Source: Bdellovibrionales bacterium (GTDB lineage Bacteria; Bdellovibrionota; Bacteriovoracia; Bacteriovoracales; Bacteriovoracaceae). Taken from it: a DNA stretch of 8,182 nt. The notes beneath the pieces were generated by a model. It saw only the letters and a program-made list of their open reading frames with translations, did no database searches and was not told where the DNA came from. Where the stretch lies: assembly GCA_005791855.1 (NCBI GenBank), contig SXUH01000034.1:1-8182 (forward strand), read 5' to 3'. The position numbers were made by a program, and so were the translations under genes. Shown in pieces: positions 6,395 through 8,182 of this stretch (within the stretch, counting starts at the first letter, position 1; every line of letters begins with the position of its first letter).

Positions 6395-7561
6395 ATGCAC
6401 TTCCTTCTTTTACTCTTCCTCTCCTTGAAGACCTTCGCGACAACCGAGCTGGCCCAGGATTGGATCGAGGAGAATCCAAGCCACAAGACCGACAGTCGGC
6501 AGGTGTCGGATTCCTTCACCGACATCCTGGCCGCCCAGGGCCGGGCCCTCGAAGCCATGGGAAAACCACTCCCGGGTCAGAAGTCTCCTCCCTTCGGCTT
6601 CAAGCTCACGGAGCTGATCACTGACATCGCCGTTAGCAAGAAGGGCTTCCTCGGGCTCTCCGCTCTCAAGGCGAACAACGGAGTGGAGATCAAGTGGAAG
6701 CGGACCGCGCCGCAGGTGCCGCAGGACAAGCTCCGGGACCAGATCGAAGAGGAGAAGATCGACTTCACCGTGGACCACACTGCGACTCTGCAGGACCTAA
6801 ACTCCCTCACCGAATCCATCGCAACCATGGTCGAAGCCTCGGGCAAGGTGGAGAAGACCGGAAAGGTCCGCCGGCGGGTCTGGGACGCCCTGACTGCGGT
6901 GAGGGACGACGTGAGCAGCATGAGTGTGACTAGAGTGCGGAGCTGGAAGGTCAGTAACCTCCGGCTGGACCTGAACTTCTCCACCAGCGGGAAGCTCTCC
7001 TTCTTCACTAAGGCGGGCGTTGCCCTCCGGATCCGCATCGAGTGGAGGCTCTCCGAAAGGCCCCTAGTGAATCCGGAGGAAGCGCTCTCCACGCCGCAGA
7101 CCCGCTTCATCGTCAAGGCCCTGAGTGAGCTCGACGAAACCCTGGGCCAGGTCCCGCTCCGAGGCTTCGAAGTCAAGAAGGTGAGCCTGGGAGTGGGCTC
7201 GGCGGTGAAGAAGAAGTTCTTCGGCCTGTGGAAGCAGTCCCTCGGCTTCGTCGGCTTCCTCTCCTTCGTCCCCGTCGCTCAGGCCTCGGACAAGGCCCAG
7301 GCCCGGGTCCAGATCCCCGCGGGCCTCAAGCAGCAGAAGCTCGACCTTGACGGCAGCCCCGTGGACTTCGCCGCCGGCATGCGGAAATCGGTGCGGACCG
7401 CGGCCTTCTTCACCGAACGGGCGAGCAGGCTGAGCTTCAAGACCTGGGAGATCGCGGAGCTCAAGAGTGTGCACGACATCACCAAGACCGGCTTCTTTGG
7501 CCTCTCGGATGTCTCCACGAAAGGTGTGGTCGAAATCGACTTCAAACGGAGAACGCCATGA
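6395..7561 (+). CDS. Exported four-module protein (operon gene 2)
   Basis: The 388-residue product has a short signal peptide (MHFLLLLFLSLKTFA, cleavage about 15-20). It is built from four tandem copies of a unit made of an amphipathic helix, a linker and a beta sheet. The sheets lie at about 67-104, 182-222, 256-296 and 346-388. First-strand signatures start at F69, W184, F258 and W351 ([W/F]-x-[aliphatic]-x-x-[aliphatic]-x). Copies 1 and 4 are the closest: residues 81-106 and 363-388 share 12 of 26 residues without gaps, including GF-x-GLS and VEI-x-x-KR. Helices lie at about 34-57, 131-177, 229-250 and 324-343. No catalytic motif or cysteine is visible, so a binding or structural role is more likely than an enzymatic one. 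The start has GAGGTGAT (6387-6394) directly upstream; its 3' end overlaps the next gene by ATGA. Confidence 0.8.
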   Translation: MHFLLLLFLSLKTFATTELAQDWIEENPSHKTDSRQVSDSFTDILAAQGRALEAMGKPLPGQKSPPFGFKLTELITDIAVSKKGFLGLSALKANNGVEIKWKRTAPQVPQDKLRDQIEEEKIDFTVDHTATLQDLNSLTESIATMVEASGKVEKTGKVRRRVWDALTAVRDDVSSMSVTRVRSWKVSNLRLDLNFSTSGKLSFFTKAGVALRIRIEWRLSERPLVNPEEALSTPQTRFIVKALSELDETLGQVPLRGFEVKKVSLGVGSAVKKKFFGLWKQSLGFVGFLSFVPVAQASDKAQARVQIPAGLKQQKLDLDGSPVDFAAGMRKSVRTAAFFTERASRLSFKTWEIAELKSVHDITKTGFFGLSDVSTKGVVEIDFKRRTP

Positions 7562-7845
7562 GAAGCTTCCTCATCCTCTCGCTCTCCCTGGCCCTGGGTT
7601 ACCAGAGCTGGGCCCAGTCTTCCCTCGAGGAGGTCAAAGCGCAGGCGGCTGCCTTCTCGGGAGCCCTCGAAGCCCAGAGTACCCAACCGGCTTCCTCGGA
7701 TTGGGTCATGCACGTCGTACGGATTCGAACCGTGTTGGAGTTCGGGGTGGAGATCCCACTTATCGCCGAGTTTAGCATCAACCCTGAGGTGGAGTTGTAC
7801 TTTTCTAAGAGACCTCCAAAGACAGCCGCCGGAACGCTCCCTTGA
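7558..7845 (+). CDS. Small exported protein, single helix-plus-strand module (operon gene 3)
   Basis: The 95-residue product has a signal peptide (MRSFLILSLSLALGYQSWA, cleavage about 19-20). The mature chain has a helix (about 22-40, S-L-E-E-V-K-A-Q), a linker, a strand W49-V-M-H-V-V-R-I-R, and a last strand E-V-E-L-Y-F-S-K-R (77-85), then a short P/T/A tail. It is the third member of the module family in this operon. ATG7558 overlaps the previous stop (ATGA) and has GGAGA at 7548-7552, five bases upstream, so translation is coupled. No clear terminator follows: 7846-7903 holds a T-run without a stem and then the promoter of the next gene. Function unknown. Confidence 0.75.
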   Translation: MRSFLILSLSLALGYQSWAQSSLEEVKAQAAAFSGALEAQSTQPASSDWVMHVVRIRTVLEFGVEIPLIAEFSINPEVELYFSKRPPKTAAGTLP

Positions 7846-7873
7846 TCTTTTTGCCTACCTCAGGTTATTTCTC

Positions 7874-7897
7874 CCCGGCCCCGGGCCACGGTACAAT
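7874..7897 (+). promoter_or_regulatory. Candidate promoter with CCCGG/CCGGG dyad before the lipoprotein gene
   Basis: TACAAT (7892-7897; 5 of 6 to TATAAT) ends six bases before the ATG at 7904, which again predicts a start point on or next to the ATG. No good -35 is seen. CCCGG-CC-CCGGG (7874-7885) is a compact dyad, and CCCGGG (7880-7885) ends six bases before the -10, the same spacing as at the minus-strand promoter at 5194-5221. Confidence 0.45.
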
Positions 7898-7903
7898 GGG
7901 GGG

Positions 7904-8182
7904 ATGAACATCTCCCTCACGACACTCCTGAGTCTCGGTCTCCTCCTCTCCATCCTTGGCTGCGTGCCCCTCCCCGGGAACAACGTCGGGACGTTGCCGA
8001 CGACCCCCGAGCCCACGACCGACACGGCCGGCGGAGTGGACGGCGGCGGTCCCCAGGACGGGCCTCCCCCGAGCTACAAGCTCGTGGTCGCGGACAACGC
8101 CAACAACACCCTGCGGATCTACGGGATCACCGAAGGGACGGGGGCCCTGACCCTCGAAGGCGGCGCCGCCGTCCCGGGCTCC
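7904..8182 (+). CDS. Lipoprotein with start of a lactonase/YVTN-type beta-propeller (3' end outside window)
   Basis: The frame is open from ATG7904 to the window edge (93 residues). A signal sequence (1-19) ends in S-I-L-G-C, a good lipobox with Cys20, so the mature protein should be lipid-anchored. A flexible Pro/Thr/Gly linker (about 21-56) follows. Then comes K-L-V-V-A-D-N-A-N-N-T-L-R-I-Y-G-I (about 59-75) and T-G-A-L-T-L-E-G-G (79-87). The order 'V-A-D/N...N-T-L-x-I-Y-x-I...T-G-A-L-T' is characteristic of a blade of the 6-phosphogluconolactonase-like (YVTN) propeller. Only the first blade is visible, so the family call is provisional and any enzymatic role is unknown. The six G bases directly before the ATG are too close to be a normal Shine-Dalgarno site. 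Confidence 0.7.
   Translation, partial: MNISLTTLLSLGLLLSILGCVPLPGNNVGTLPTTPEPTTDTAGGVDGGGPQDGPPPSYKLVVADNANNTLRIYGITEGTGALTLEGGAAVPGS

Noticed and set aside
5243..7857. Shared TTTTGCCTAC in the two intergenic gaps (5243 and 7849 regions)
   Set aside because: Ten-base matches are expected by chance in 8 kb, and the distances to the start codons differ greatly.
1..8182. tRNA, rRNA, CRISPR array, integrase or complete insertion sequence
   Set aside because: No cloverleaf with CCA-type end, spaced direct repeats, rRNA-like segment or transposase/integrase motif was seen on either strand.

Overview
The window reads as GC-rich chromosomal DNA from a diderm (Gram-negative) bacterium. The best evidence is an adjacent outer-membrane-barrel plus TamB-type gene pair, together with a high density of signal-peptide genes. 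Codon use is strongly biased to G/C-ending codons (CTC, AAG, GAC, TTC). The mix of TamA/TamB and many small unrecognised exported proteins would fit the Bdellovibrionota/Myxococcota neighbourhood, but nothing here fixes the taxon and that placement is a guess.

Layout, left to right. (1) The 3' end of an unrecognised gene runs to 488. (2) A TamA-like Omp85 barrel gene (559-2301) is followed, with a one-base stop/start overlap, by a short TamB-like gene (2301-4253). Together they form a translocation-and-assembly module that helps build the outer membrane. (3) A 139-bp palindromic element (4253-4391) fills the whole gap between tamB and a convergent gene, and its ends contribute to the stop codons of both neighbours. 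(4) A minus-strand gene for an exported protein with an HENDLEG motif (4390-5187) has a candidate promoter whose start point falls on the ATG. (5) Diverging from it is an exported HExxH metallopeptidase-like protein of aspzincin (M35) type (5338-5982). (6) A tight three-gene operon follows (6079-7845). All three products carry signal peptides and share one helix-plus-beta-strand module: one copy in each outer gene and four in the middle gene. (7) A lipoprotein begins at 7904 and runs off the window; its visible part ends in what looks like the first blade of a lactonase/YVTN-type beta-propeller.

How the genes fit together. Every complete product is predicted to be exported or envelope-located: barrel assembly, a secreted peptidase, secreted modular proteins and a lipoprotein. 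The most original part is the three-gene modular family. Its strand signature ([W/F]-x-[aliphatic]-x-x-[aliphatic]-x-[aliphatic], a Gly/Phe turn, then a final [V/I]-x-[I/L]-x-[F/W] strand with K/R) resembles the Trypco2 domain known from predicted bacterial conflict systems, but here the modules are exported and tandem. Two further patterns recur at start codons. One is a TANNNT-like -10 hexamer exactly six bases before ATG (three genes), which suggests leaderless transcripts. The other is the 12-base string ATGGGGGRATGA at the starts of two exported genes, which forms a three-codon mini-ORF overlapping the real start.
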